DNA from: Neobacillus soli NBRC 102451
GTDB lineage: Bacteria; Bacillota; Bacilli; Bacillales; Cytobacillaceae
DNA length: 64,000 bases
Assembly: GCF_001591665.1 (NCBI RefSeq)
Contig: NZ_BCVI01000013.1
Location: forward strand, 1-64,000
Direction of reading: 5' to 3'
This document shows positions 38,170-46,512 of the stretch, in pieces. A model generated the notes under the pieces. The model did no database searches. It was given only the letters and a program-made list of their open reading frames with translations, and had not been told where the DNA came from. How positions within the stretch are numbered: the first letter of the stretch is position 1; each line of letters starts with the position of its first letter. The position numbers and the translations under genes are program-made.

Positions 38170-39093
38170 ATGAAAAAGACAGAAACGCAGGTAGGTGCCA
38201 TTCATGCCGGCTTTTCCTATATAATGTGGGGATTATTGCCGATTTATTGGAAGTTTTTAGACAGTGTTGACGCAAAGGAAATTCTCGCCAACCGCATTTT
38301 TTGGTCGTTTGTTTTTATGATTTTTGTGCTTTTATTTTCGAAAAAATGGGATTTATTTGTCCGAACGTTGAAAGGTTTCGCGCAAAATAAAAAACAGATG
38401 TACGCCTTGGCGATTGCCTCGATATTAATAAGTGTCAATTGGTTTGTTTATATTTGGGCAGTGAATAGCGGCCATATGATTGATGCAAGTCTCGGCTATT
38501 ATATCAATCCACTTGTTAGTATTTTATTAGGTATGCTTGTCCTTAAGGAAAAGTTAAACATTTACCAATATGTATCCTTCGTGCTGGCGGCGATTGGAGT
38601 ATTGATTATCTCGATTTCCCATGGGCAGTTCCCCTGGATTGCGATTATCCTTGCCCTTTCCTTTGGTTTGTATGGGTTGGCGAAAAAGCTAATTAATGTG
38701 GAGTCGGCGGTTGGGTTAACGTTAGAGACACTCGTTGTTGCCCCAATAGCGGCAATTTATATGTGCTTCCTATTAATTAAAGGATCTACTTCCTTTTTAA
38801 CCGCAAGTTTAGGAACAGATTGGCTTTTGGTGGGGGCAGGGGCTGCGACGGCCATACCACTTCTTTATTTTGCAAAAGGAGCGCAGAAAATACCGCTCTC
38901 ATTACTTGGCTTCCTGCAATATATTGCCCCAACCTTAACATTGATACTTGGGGTATTTGTCTATGATGAACATTTTTCAAAAATCCAACTGCTATCCTTT
39001 ACGTTAATTTGGTCGGCATTAACGATTTATTCACTTTCAAAAACAAAGCTAGTATCCGATATTAAGTGGCGGAAAGAAAAAAGAGCAGTGTAA
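38170..39093 (+). CDS. rarD: RarD-type EamA transporter
   Basis: A 307-residue inner-membrane protein with about ten hydrophobic segments, belonging to the RarD branch of the drug/metabolite transporter (EamA) superfamily. The conserved start GFSYIMWGLLPIYWKFL and the motif VNWFVYIWAVNSGHMIDASLGYYINP (around residues 94-118) are typical; only parts are quoted for length. The substrate of RarD proteins is not known. The start ATG follows GGGGACCGG. The gene has its own position behind the acyl-CoA synthetase terminator and ends in a composite hairpin. Confidence 0.9.
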   Translation: MKKTETQVGAIHAGFSYIMWGLLPIYWKFLDSVDAKEILANRIFWSFVFMIFVLLFSKKWDLFVRTLKGFAQNKKQMYALAIASILISVNWFVYIWAVNSGHMIDASLGYYINPLVSILLGMLVLKEKLNIYQYVSFVLAAIGVLIISISHGQFPWIAIILALSFGLYGLAKKLINVESAVGLTLETLVVAPIAAIYMCFLLIKGSTSFLTASLGTDWLLVGAGAATAIPLLYFAKGAQKIPLSLLGFLQYIAPTLTLILGVFVYDEHFSKIQLLSFTLIWSALTIYSLSKTKLVSDIKWRKEKRAV

Positions 39094-39095
39094 AT

Positions 39096-39221
39096 AAAAG
39101 GGGATGTCCCAAAAGGGTCTGACCTCACGCTTAACCCACAATCTATAGCCGATTTTAAGCGAAGTTCAGCTATAGATTGAGGTTGTGGGGTCTGACACTT
39201 TGTTATGGGACATCCTCTTTT
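39096..39221. terminator. Composite nested hairpin between rarD and nadK
   Basis: Outer arms AAAAGGGGATGTCCCA (39096-39111) and TGGGACATCCTCTTTT (39206-39221) pair with one G-U. Inside lie the direct repeats GGGTCTGAC (39115-39123) and GGGTCTGAC (39188-39196). An inner perfect 11-bp stem joins CAATCTATAGC (39139-39149) and GCTATAGATTG (39169-39179). It serves as a bidirectional terminator for two convergent genes but is far longer than a normal one. Confidence 0.8.
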
Positions 39222-39224
39222 ATT

Positions 39225-40028
39225 TTACAAAAAAGTTCTCTTAACTTTCTCCCAGAAGGAGTTGTCCTTTAGTTTAAGTGTTTTTAATTTTCTCTCACTT
39301 ATTTTTATGTTAATTTTATCCACATGGCGAATGCTTAATGCTTCATTATCCATGCCCATTGTTGGATGATCATTGCCTTCTGATATGACCTTCAGTGTCA
39401 GTGTGCGTTCACTGCCTAAAATAATCGAGGCACCAAGCGTCCGGTATTGATTCGTATTGACAGAGGCTACCTCGCTTACCTGCATGCAGGAGAGGAGAGG
39501 GTCAACAATCGAACCATTAACCGATTTATTATAGGCGGTACTTCCAGTTGGTGTGGCCACAATTAATCCATCCCCCCGGAACGTTTCTAAATGGAGCTGG
39601 TCAACAAATACATCAATGACAAGTGTTTTAATAATGGCGGAGCGGATACTGAATTCATTCAAGCATGTAAATGTACCCTGACCATCAACCGAAACTTCAA
39701 TCGTTGGATAACGTCGGACTTCTATATGTTCATTCGTGGATATGGCCTCAATCATTTTGGAAAGATCATCAATCTGAAAGTCACAATACATACTTAAACT
39801 ATTATTTATTGAAATGCCCACGTATAAGCAATCATTACGAAAGCCCGTTTGTCTAACTGCTTGGAGGAATGTCCCATCGTCGCCAATACTGGCAATAATA
39901 TTCGCTTTTCGGTAATCTTTGACAATCGTAAAACCATAACGTTCAGCTACGTCAAATAGGGGAGCTGCTTTCGCAAGCATATCTGCATCCCGCTTATGAT
40001 AAAAATAAATATTACGTCTAGTTTCCAT
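39225..40028 (-). CDS. ppnKB: NAD kinase (second paralogue, NadK2/PpnKB type)
   Basis: A 267-residue ATP-NAD kinase that forms NADP. The family GGDGT motif appears as GDDGTFLQAVR (about residue 53). CLNEFSIRS carries the conserved NE, and GDGLIVATPTGSTAYNKSVNGSIVDPL gives the second signature (residues about 147-172). The start was set at ATG 40028 (METRRNIYFY), because it gives the family length and lies eight bases after GGGGGG; a start at 40070 adds 14 residues. It is convergent with rarD. The position near sppA matches B. subtilis ytdI. Confidence 0.93.
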   Translation of the reverse strand: METRRNIYFYHKRDADMLAKAAPLFDVAERYGFTIVKDYRKANIIASIGDDGTFLQAVRQTGFRNDCLYVGISINNSLSMYCDFQIDDLSKMIEAISTNEHIEVRRYPTIEVSVDGQGTFTCLNEFSIRSAIIKTLVIDVFVDQLHLETFRGDGLIVATPTGSTAYNKSVNGSIVDPLLSCMQVSEVASVNTNQYRTLGASIILGSERTLTLKVISEGNDHPTMGMDNEALSIRHVDKINIKISERKLKTLKLKDNSFWEKVKRTFL

Positions 40029-40197
40029 AAAATGTACCCCCCTGTAAATTGATGAAAAGAATTGTAACACTTTTATCCATATAGAAATAAATCTTTGGTA
40101 AAATGATGTTAGTCTGAAATTAGTTTAGCATTTTATTGAAATAATATGAAATCAGGACGTAAATTTTAGAACGAAGAAACGGGGGACCTAAATACAT

Positions 40198-41208
40198 ATG
40201 AATGGAAAAAGATGGGCTGCACTTGGAATTGCAGCAGCGTTATTTTTTGTATCTGTCTTAATTAATTTCTTATCTGCCTTTGCCTTTAAAGGAATCCAAA
40301 CTGATTTTACCGATTTTATGGCCGCTGCTGACCAGCCATTTACTGAAGAAGTGGTTAAGGAAGGGAGCGAATTAAAGAAAATTGTTATCCTCGATGTTGA
40401 TGGAGTTATTCAAGACACGGGTGATTCAGGATCCTTTCTGCAAAGCGCAGGCTACAATCATCAGGATTTTATGAAAAAATTAAACTATATTAAAGAGGAT
40501 GATTCCGTCAAGGGAATTATTATCAAGGTCAATTCTCCAGGCGGCGGTGTGGTCGAGAGTGCAGAAATTCACGATAAGCTTGCAGAAATTCAAAAGAAAA
40601 GTAAAAAGCCAGTCTATATCTCTATGGGATCGATGGCCGCATCAGGAGGATATTATATTTCAACGGCGGCGAAAAAGATTTATGCCAGTCCGGAAACAAT
40701 GACAGGCAGCCTTGGAGTGATCATGGAAGGAATCAATTATAAGGGGCTTGCGGATAAATATGGTGTTGATTTTGTTACCATTAAAAGTGGCAAGTATAAA
40801 GATATTATGAGTCCGACAAGAAAAATGACCGAAGAAGAACGTCAAATTTTACAGACGATGATCAATAATTCGTATGAAGGATTTGTCAAAGTTATTTCTG
40901 AGGGACGGGGCATGACGGTTGAACAGGTCAAGAAGATTGCTGATGGCCGCGTTTATGATGGACGGCAAGCGAAGGAATTACAATTAATTGATGGTTTTGG
41001 CTATTTAGATGACGTCATTGGTCAAATGAAAAAGCAGGAGAAGCTAAAGGGAGCGAAGGTTGTCCGTTATTCAGACTCTCTTGGTTTTGGTTCATTATTT
41101 ACAATGCAAGCCAAAAAATTAATGGGTGATAACAATGAAATGGCTGGACTTATGAAAGTCCTTTCTAAGCCCAATTCGCCGCGCCTTATGTATTTATATG
41201 CTGAGTAA
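40198..41208 (+). CDS. sppA: Signal peptide peptidase SppA
   Basis: A 336-residue membrane-anchored serine protease of family S49 that degrades cleaved signal peptides. One N-terminal transmembrane segment (about residues 6-28) is followed by the catalytic domain. The nucleophile Ser is in GSMAASGGYY (about residue 146) and the general-base Lys in IKSGKYKDIMSPTR (about residue 198), the Ser/Lys dyad pattern of Bacillus SppA. The start ATG has a GGGGGA ribosome site. yteJ follows after 12 bases, so they form an operon as in B. subtilis. Confidence 0.95.
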   Translation: MNGKRWAALGIAAALFFVSVLINFLSAFAFKGIQTDFTDFMAAADQPFTEEVVKEGSELKKIVILDVDGVIQDTGDSGSFLQSAGYNHQDFMKKLNYIKEDDSVKGIIIKVNSPGGGVVESAEIHDKLAEIQKKSKKPVYISMGSMAASGGYYISTAAKKIYASPETMTGSLGVIMEGINYKGLADKYGVDFVTIKSGKYKDIMSPTRKMTEEERQILQTMINNSYEGFVKVISEGRGMTVEQVKKIADGRVYDGRQAKELQLIDGFGYLDDVIGQMKKQEKLKGAKVVRYSDSLGFGSLFTMQAKKLMGDNNEMAGLMKVLSKPNSPRLMYLYAE

Positions 41209-41220
41209 GGGGGACCATTG

Positions 41221-41760
41221 ATGGAAATGAATGAATATCAGGAAAACTTAAACGAAGCAAAGGAAAATAGTTCCCCTCTCATAGACAACTATGGCGGCAC
41301 TATAAATGAGGCTGCCTCTTCTACAAGTGGAATGGCGAATTGTCCCGTTCGCTATGCCGGTTTTTGGATGCGCTTTTGGGCCTATCTTCTTGATTTAATT
41401 GTCGTGGGTAGTATCGAAAGACTGTTAATAAACCCGTTATTTCGAATGCTGGATATTTCTTTAACAGAATTTAATATATTTGCCCCGATATCCATTGCAT
41501 CGGCGGTTATTTTTTATTTATACTTCGTGCTGATGACCAAATATTTTAGGCAAACGCTTGGAAAAATGGTCTTTGGCTTAAAAGTAATCGATATAAAAAA
41601 TGATCAATTAACCTGGGGGACCATTCTCTTTCGTGAATGGATTGGCCGGTTCATATCGGCAACAATAATCGTCGGATATCTCATTGTTGCTTTTTTACCT
41701 AAAAAACAAGGCTTACATGATCTTTTTACTGATACCACTGTGATACATGTGGAGCGATGA
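41221..41760 (+). CDS. yteJ: RDD-family membrane protein YteJ
   Basis: A 179-residue membrane protein of the RDD family. The motif R-x-x-A-x-x-x-D appears as FWMRFWAYLLDLIVV, opening the first of about three membrane segments. The sequence TLGKMVFGLKVID and a C-terminal GLHDLFTDTTVI are family hallmarks. The cytoplasmic N-terminus (about 45 residues) is acidic. The start is ATG 41221; TTG 41218 just before it is less likely. It is cotranscribed with sppA, and in B. subtilis YteJ affects SppA-linked resistance to lantibiotics. Exact role here is inferred. Confidence 0.9.
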   Translation: MEMNEYQENLNEAKENSSPLIDNYGGTINEAASSTSGMANCPVRYAGFWMRFWAYLLDLIVVGSIERLLINPLFRMLDISLTEFNIFAPISIASAVIFYLYFVLMTKYFRQTLGKMVFGLKVIDIKNDQLTWGTILFREWIGRFISATIIVGYLIVAFLPKKQGLHDLFTDTTVIHVER

Positions 41761-41774
41761 AATACGTTTGAAAT

Positions 41775-41811
41775 AAACCTATCAACCATATGTTGATAGG
41801 TTTATTTTTTG
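41775..41811 (+). terminator. Intrinsic terminator after yteJ
   Basis: A perfect 12-bp stem, AAACCTATCAAC with GTTGATAGGTTT, followed by ATTTTTTG. Confidence 0.93.
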
Positions 41812-41843
41812 TAGTAAAAGCAAATACTAGCCGCTGAAAGGTT

Positions 41844-42545
41844 GTGGGAGAATTGTTTTGGCTGCTGCTTGTCTTATGTATTCTTTTGTTCTTATTTCTA
41901 TTAATTCTTTTTACTAAAGTAACGATTAGAGTAAATTATTATCATCATAATGACAACGATGACTTAAAGGTGGAATTTAGAGTTTGGTTCGGATTGATTA
42001 GATATAAATTAAATGTTCCGTTAATAAAAATTGATGATAATTCCCCCAGCGTGATTGTAAATAGTCATACACAAATGGGCAGTTCATCAGGGGATTCACC
42101 TGAAAAAAAGGTCAACAAAATCACGCCGGCTAATATACTGACTAACTTACAAAATACGAAAGAATTGATCCAACATGTTTTTGGAATGCATGTAATTGTG
42201 AGAAAGTTTTTTCGAAAAGTCACCATGAAAAGGTTTAAGTGGGAGACGATGATTGGGGTTGGCGATGCGGCGCATACTGGAATGGCAACGGGCGCATTAT
42301 GGTCAATTAAAGGCGGAATCATTGGGCTTCTCAGTCATTACTTAAAAGTAAAAGATATGCCAGAATTATCTGTTACTCCCCATTTTCAAGCAGCGGTCAT
42401 TCAAACAAGGTTTACATGTATTATTCAGTTTCGGATCGGGCATGCTATGCTAGCAGGATTAAAACTGATTAAATTCTGGAAGGGCGGACGGCCGCGCTTC
42501 AAAAGCAAAACAAATTTTGCAAATGGAAAACCCAAATCCGTTTGA
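41844..42545 (+). CDS. ytfI: DUF2953 membrane protein YtfI
   Basis: A 233-residue protein with one N-terminal membrane segment (about residues 5-25) and a basic soluble part, matching the DUF2953 family (YtfI). The conserved GVGDAAHTGMATGALWSIKGG stretch lies near residues 138-158. The start GTG at 41844 overlaps its own GTGGGAG region and the reading is supported by length. It lies 17 bases before ytfJ, a sporulation gene, and the pair is conserved in Bacillus, which suggests sporulation-linked expression. Function is unknown. Confidence 0.85.
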   Translation: MGELFWLLLVLCILLFLFLLILFTKVTIRVNYYHHNDNDDLKVEFRVWFGLIRYKLNVPLIKIDDNSPSVIVNSHTQMGSSSGDSPEKKVNKITPANILTNLQNTKELIQHVFGMHVIVRKFFRKVTMKRFKWETMIGVGDAAHTGMATGALWSIKGGIIGLLSHYLKVKDMPELSVTPHFQAAVIQTRFTCIIQFRIGHAMLAGLKLIKFWKGGRPRFKSKTNFANGKPKSV

Positions 42546-42562
42546 AATAGGAGGAAACAGCC

Positions 42563-43024
42563 ATGTCTGACCACCCAATTCAAGGTTTGATGACGACTGC
42601 AATGGAAAGCTTGAAAGAAATGATTGATGTTAATACCATTATTGGGGATCCTGTTGAAACCCCGGACGGAAGTGTCATTTTGACCGTTTCAAAGGTAGGC
42701 TTTGGATTTGCCGCCGGAGGCAGCGAGTTTAAACTTGATGGTTCTCAAACTCAGGGCCAGGCACAAGGGCAAACCCAATCAACAAATCCATTTGGGGGAG
42801 GAAGCGGGGGCGGTGTTTCGATTACGCCAATCGCCTTCTTAATAGTAAACTCCCACGGTGTCAAAATGCTTCATTTAGATGAGAGTACCCATTTGTATGA
42901 GAAAATCCTAGAGCTCGCGCCACAGGCAATTGATAAAATTCAGCAAATGTTCTCGAAAAAAGATGGGAGCAACCAGCAGCCGAACCAGCAGCAACAGCAG
43001 CCAAAAGTTGATCTTGAGCTATAA
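42563..43024 (+). CDS. ytfJ: GerW family sporulation protein YtfJ
   Basis: A 153-residue soluble protein of the GerW/YtfJ family, needed for normal spore germination receptor function in Bacillus. The core region NTIIGDPVETPDGSVILTVSKVGFGFAAGGSEF (about residues 24-56) is typical, as is the central Gly-rich stretch followed by ITPIAFLIV. The tail is a low-complexity Gln-rich segment (NQQPNQQQQQPK). AGGAGG precedes the ATG. Its presence adds to the evidence for endospore formation. Confidence 0.93.
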   Translation: MSDHPIQGLMTTAMESLKEMIDVNTIIGDPVETPDGSVILTVSKVGFGFAAGGSEFKLDGSQTQGQAQGQTQSTNPFGGGSGGGVSITPIAFLIVNSHGVKMLHLDESTHLYEKILELAPQAIDKIQQMFSKKDGSNQQPNQQQQQPKVDLEL

Positions 43025-43028
43025 AGTA

Positions 43029-43073
43029 AAAGGTTAATCTTCCGCCGATGGGGAGATTAACTTTTTTTCTTGA
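43029..43073 (+). terminator. Intrinsic terminator after ytfJ
   Basis: AGGTTAATCT and AGATTAACTT pair around a G/C-rich loop, followed by T7. Confidence 0.88.
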
Positions 43074-43211
43074 TTTTTTAATGGTTAAAATCAAGGTTCA
43101 AATAATTGCAAAAAGATGGACGAAAAGATATATTTACACTGTACATATTAAAAAACAAATGCCGATCGAAAAATTCGGATGGCTTTAAAACGACAAAGGA
43201 GGATGTTTTTT

Positions 43212-43712
43212 ATGGCAAACGTAACATTTAAGGGAAAACCAGTAACATTGTTAGGAAATGAAGTGAAAGTAGGGGATAAAGCTCCAAATTTCTCTGCACT
43301 CGCTAATGACTTATCAGCCGTTACACTAAATGACACGAAGGGGCAAGTACGCCTGCTTACTTCAGTACCTTCATTGGATACTGGTGTATGTGATGCGGAA
43401 ATTCGCCGTTTTAATGAATCGGCAAATTCATTGGGTAACGTGAAAATCTTGACAGTGAGCTGTGATCTTCCATTTGCACAAAAGCGCTGGTGTGCTGCGG
43501 GTGGAATCGAAAACGTTCAAACGTTATCCGACCATCGTGATCTATCTTTTGGAGAAGCATATGGGGTTGCCATCCAAGAATTAAGACTATTGACTCGTGC
43601 TGTGTTTGTTGTTGATTCAAGTGACACTGTTGTCTATGTTGAGTATGTTAGCGAAGCAACAGATCACCCTAATTATGAAGCAGCACTTGAAGCAGCAAAA
43701 GCTGCTAAATAA
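43212..43712 (+). CDS. tpx: Thiol peroxidase Tpx
   Basis: A 166-residue atypical two-Cys peroxiredoxin that reduces peroxides with thioredoxin. The peroxidatic Cys is in SLDTGVCDAE (about residue 60) and the resolving Cys is in VSCDLPFAQKR (about residue 94); a third Cys follows in RWCAAGG. The start is ATG 43212 after AAAGGAGG; an upstream in-frame ATG at 43179 precedes this ribosome site and is unlikely. Cytoplasmic, with no signal peptide. Position before ytxK matches B. subtilis. Confidence 0.96.
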   Translation: MANVTFKGKPVTLLGNEVKVGDKAPNFSALANDLSAVTLNDTKGQVRLLTSVPSLDTGVCDAEIRRFNESANSLGNVKILTVSCDLPFAQKRWCAAGGIENVQTLSDHRDLSFGEAYGVAIQELRLLTRAVFVVDSSDTVVYVEYVSEATDHPNYEAALEAAKAAK

Positions 43713-43726
43713 AACCACAATTGCGG

Positions 43727-43753
43727 GACCTCGTCACTGGCGGGGTCTTTTTA
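43727..43753 (+). terminator. Intrinsic terminator after tpx
   Basis: GACCTCG pairs with CGGGGTC (one G-U pair) around TCACTGG, followed by TTTTTATAT. Confidence 0.8.
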
Positions 43754-43827
43754 TATGCTTAAACTTGTTTAAAACATGTCTTTTCGTATAAAATGATTAA
43801 GGAATTTAATGATGGGGAGGAGAGACA

Positions 43828-44811
43828 ATGAAAATTTCTCCAGTTGAACAACTTTTTACGTTATTTAATGAAACGGCCGTACTTTTACAAGAGGAATTGA
43901 ACTGTACCTATCTTGAGGCATTGGCGGAAACGGGAGAGAATTTATTTCATGGCTCCGTCCTTCAGGATGAGCTAAGTGAATTAACGGTAAAAAGGCTTGA
44001 GAAACAATACGAACAGCACCATTTGGAAAAGTTTTCGAATGAGGAAATCCGCAAGGCATACCAGCTGGTCATTTTAAAGGGGATGAAAGAAAGTGTTCAG
44101 CCAAATCATCAAATGACACCCGATTCCGTTGGGATGCTCGTTGGTTATTTAGTTGAAAGATTTATGAAACAGCCTTCCTTCCGCCTGCTCGACCCTGCGG
44201 TTGGAACAGGGAATTTGTTAACAACTGTTTTAAACCACTTACATAAAAAGGTCGCTTCCGTCGGAGTAGAGATTGATGACCTATTAATTAAACTTGCCTA
44301 TGTTAACGCAAATTTGCAAGAGCACTCCATTGAGCTTTTTAATCAAGACAGCCTTGAACCGCTGTTTATTGACCCTGTTGATGCGGTGATCGGCGATTTG
44401 CCTGTTGGCTTTTACCCGAATGATGTAAGGGCCTTAGATTATCAATTAAAGGCAAATGAGGGACACTCCTATGCGCATCACTTGTTCATCGAGCAAAGTG
44501 TCCGCCATACAGCGCCAGGTGGCTATTTATTCCTCATTATGCCTAATGGCCTTTTTGAAAGTAAGCAAGCAGGAAAGCTGCATGAATTTTTCAAGGAAAA
44601 TGTCATTGTTCAAGGACTGCTGCAATTACCAACAAGCATGTTTAAAAATAAAAATGCTGCCAAAAGTATCTTAATCCTGCAAAAAATGGGTGAAGGTGTG
44701 CTGCCGCCAAAACAGGCATTGCTTGTCGATTTACCGAGCCTCTCAAACATGACAGAGATGGATAAAATTTTAATTCAAATGGAAAAGTGGTTTCAAGAAA
44801 ACAAAGGGTGA
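43828..44811 (+). CDS. ytxK: Class I SAM-dependent methyltransferase-like protein YtxK
   Basis: A 327-residue protein with the fold of N6-adenine DNA methylases: motif I DPAVGTGNLL (about residue 131), an acidic SAM-binding strand VGVEIDD, and a motif IV position reading GDLPVGFYP instead of the canonical NPPY/DPPY. The N-terminal 100 residues are helical. Whether it methylates nucleic acid is unknown; the altered motif IV suggests a different substrate or lost activity. The gene precedes ackA, as in B. subtilis. GGGGAGGAG precedes the ATG. Confidence 0.9.
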   Translation: MKISPVEQLFTLFNETAVLLQEELNCTYLEALAETGENLFHGSVLQDELSELTVKRLEKQYEQHHLEKFSNEEIRKAYQLVILKGMKESVQPNHQMTPDSVGMLVGYLVERFMKQPSFRLLDPAVGTGNLLTTVLNHLHKKVASVGVEIDDLLIKLAYVNANLQEHSIELFNQDSLEPLFIDPVDAVIGDLPVGFYPNDVRALDYQLKANEGHSYAHHLFIEQSVRHTAPGGYLFLIMPNGLFESKQAGKLHEFFKENVIVQGLLQLPTSMFKNKNAAKSILILQKMGEGVLPPKQALLVDLPSLSNMTEMDKILIQMEKWFQENKG

Positions 44812-44843
44812 AACTGGATAGAAATCCGGTTCATCCTTTTTTT
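44806..44843 (+). terminator. Intrinsic terminator after ytxK
   Basis: GGGTGAAACTGGAT and ATCCGGTTCATCC form an imperfect stem overlapping the ytxK stop codon, followed by T7. Confidence 0.82.
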
Positions 44844-44878
44844 AATAAGCAAGTATATAATTTTCGACTTTGAGAATT

Positions 44879-45028
44879 GTCTAGCTCCAGCGCCCTAGCG
44901 GCTAGTGTCCTTCGCTCTCCGCCCTACGATAAGTCAAGCACGAATGCGCCTCCGGCTCTCCGTGTTTCCTTTATCTCAGTTGGAGCGCTCCAGGCCATAC
45001 GCCGCTGACCAGGGCGCTTGCGCTTTTC
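44879..45028. repeat. Dispersed intergenic repeat A, copy 2 (long imperfect hairpin)
   Basis: Starts TGTCTAGCTCCAGCGCCCT and ends GACCAGGGCGCTTGCGCTTTTCTT. The ends match copy 1 (6419-6543) and pair with each other (AGCGCCCT/AGGGCGCT, GCGGC/GCCGC), while the interior differs and is longer. It lies in the 413-base gap between ytxK and ackA, upstream of the cre-like site. Confidence 0.8.
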
Positions 45029-45068
45029 TTATAAAATAAGAAATATCCGAATATAATTACATTTACCC

Positions 45069-45082
45069 TGTAACCGCTGCCA
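45069..45082 (+). promoter_or_regulatory. Candidate CcpA-binding cre site of ackA
   Basis: TGTAACCGCTGCCA matches the cre consensus TGWAARCGNTWNCA at 12 of 14 positions. B. subtilis ackA is activated by CcpA from an upstream cre, and CcpA is encoded in this window. A possible -10 TATACA lies at 45170-45175. The 5' leader also holds an ACAAAATC/GATTTTGT inverted repeat at 45173-45199. Confidence 0.55.
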
Positions 45083-45224
45083 TGCGAAATATCGCTTGAA
45101 TTGTCGTATCTACAATGATTAAATGAGAGGGAAATAATCAAGAGCGGTTTGAGCAAAATAATGGTGTACTATACAAAATCCGTCTTAAACCGATTTTGTT
45201 ATATAAAAGGAGCGTTAAACAAAA

Positions 45225-46418
45225 ATGGCAAAAATTATTGCAATTAATGCAGGAAGTTCTTCCTTGAAGTTTCAGTTGTTCGAAATGCCAAGTGAAGAGG
45301 TCATTACAAAAGGGTTAATAGAAAGAATTGGCTTGAATGATTCGATTTTTTCTATTTCCGTACACGGGGAAAAAGTCCAAGAAACCATTGATATTCCTGA
45401 TCATGAAGTCGCTGTTAAAATGCTTTTAGATAAACTAACAACTTTGGGGATTATTAAATCACTTGATGAGATTGTTGGAATGGGACACCGTGTTGTCCAC
45501 GGGGGAGAAACGTTTACAGACTCTGTGCTCATCACCGAAAAAGTGTTAAACAAAATTGATGAATTATCAGAGCTGGCCCCATTGCATAACCCAGCAAATC
45601 TTACGGGTATTAAGGCGTTCATGCGCGTACTTCCTAATGTTCCAGCAATCGCGGTTTTTGATACGGCTTTCCATCAAACCATGCCGCAGAGTTCGTACCT
45701 TTATAGCCTTCCATTTGAGTATTACGAAAAATATGGCATTCGGAAGTATGGTTTTCATGGCACATCCCATAAATATGTTTCACAGCGTGCTGCCGAGTTG
45801 TTAGGGCGTCCAGTTGAACAGCTTCGTCTTATCTCCTGCCACTTAGGAAACGGTGCAAGTATTACTGCTATTGAAGGCGGTATGTCCATTGATACTTCTA
45901 TGGGCTTTACCCCGCTTGCAGGAGTAACAATGGGAACTCGTTCAGGAAATATTGACCCTGCATTGATCCCATATATTATGGAAAAAACCAATAAAACAGC
46001 GGATGAAGTCCTTGATGTATTAAATAAAAAAAGCGGCATGCTGGCAATGTCCGGCTTCTCAAGCGACTTAAGGGATATTGAAATCGAAGCGAAAAAGGGA
46101 AATGAGCGGGCACAGCTTGCCTTGGATGTCTTCGCTAACCGTATTCATAAATACATCGGTTCCTATGCTTCACGTATGAATGGTGTTGATGCGATTATTT
46201 TCACAGCCGGTATCGGTGAAAATAGTGATACGATAAGGGAAAATGTCTTAAGAGGCCTTGAATTTATGGGTGTTTATTGGGACCCTGCCCTTAACAAAGT
46301 AAGAGGCGAGGAAGCATTCATTAACTATCCTCACTCACCAGTTAAAGTAATCATCATCCCGACAAATGAAGAAGTCATGATAGCCCGCGACGTTGTTCGT
46401 CTCGCTGCTACTCATTAA
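45225..46418 (+). CDS. ackA: Acetate kinase
   Basis: A 397-residue ASKHA-fold kinase that converts acetyl phosphate and ADP to acetate and ATP during overflow metabolism. The N-terminal phosphate motif is [13 protein letters not shown] (residues 6-18). The catalytic His region is [14 protein letters not shown] (about residue 180). The nucleotide region [11 protein letters not shown] and the C-terminal FTAGIGENS are intact. AAAGGAG stands upstream of the ATG. It opposes AcsA, encoded 28 kb upstream, in acetate flux. Confidence 0.97.
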   Translation: MAKIIAINAGSSSLKFQLFEMPSEEVITKGLIERIGLNDSIFSISVHGEKVQETIDIPDHEVAVKMLLDKLTTLGIIKSLDEIVGMGHRVVHGGETFTDSVLITEKVLNKIDELSELAPLHNPANLTGIKAFMRVLPNVPAIAVFDTAFHQTMPQSSYLYSLPFEYYEKYGIRKYGFHGTSHKYVSQRAAELLGRPVEQLRLISCHLGNGASITAIEGGMSIDTSMGFTPLAGVTMGTRSGNIDPALIPYIMEKTNKTADEVLDVLNKKSGMLAMSGFSSDLRDIEIEAKKGNERAQLALDVFANRIHKYIGSYASRMNGVDAIIFTAGIGENSDTIRENVLRGLEFMGVYWDPALNKVRGEEAFINYPHSPVKVIIIPTNEEVMIARDVVRLAATH

Positions 46419-46425
46419 TATTGAG

Positions 46426-46467
46426 AAAGGCAAAAGCTACTATTAAATGGCTTTTGCCTTTTTTTCT
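46426..46467 (+). terminator. Intrinsic terminator after ackA
   Basis: AAAGGCAAAAGC (46426-46437) and GCTTTTGCCTTT (46450-46461) form a perfect stem, with T8 following. Confidence 0.92.
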
Positions 46468-46512
46468 TTGTGATATACTGGAAATAGATGCATGATGTAG
46501 GAGGGGATTTGT

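Noticed and set aside
39096..39221. CRISPR-like repeats (two GGGTCTGAC copies)
   Set aside because: Only two short copies occur and both are part of a symmetric hairpin; no array of regular repeats and spacers was found anywhere in the window.
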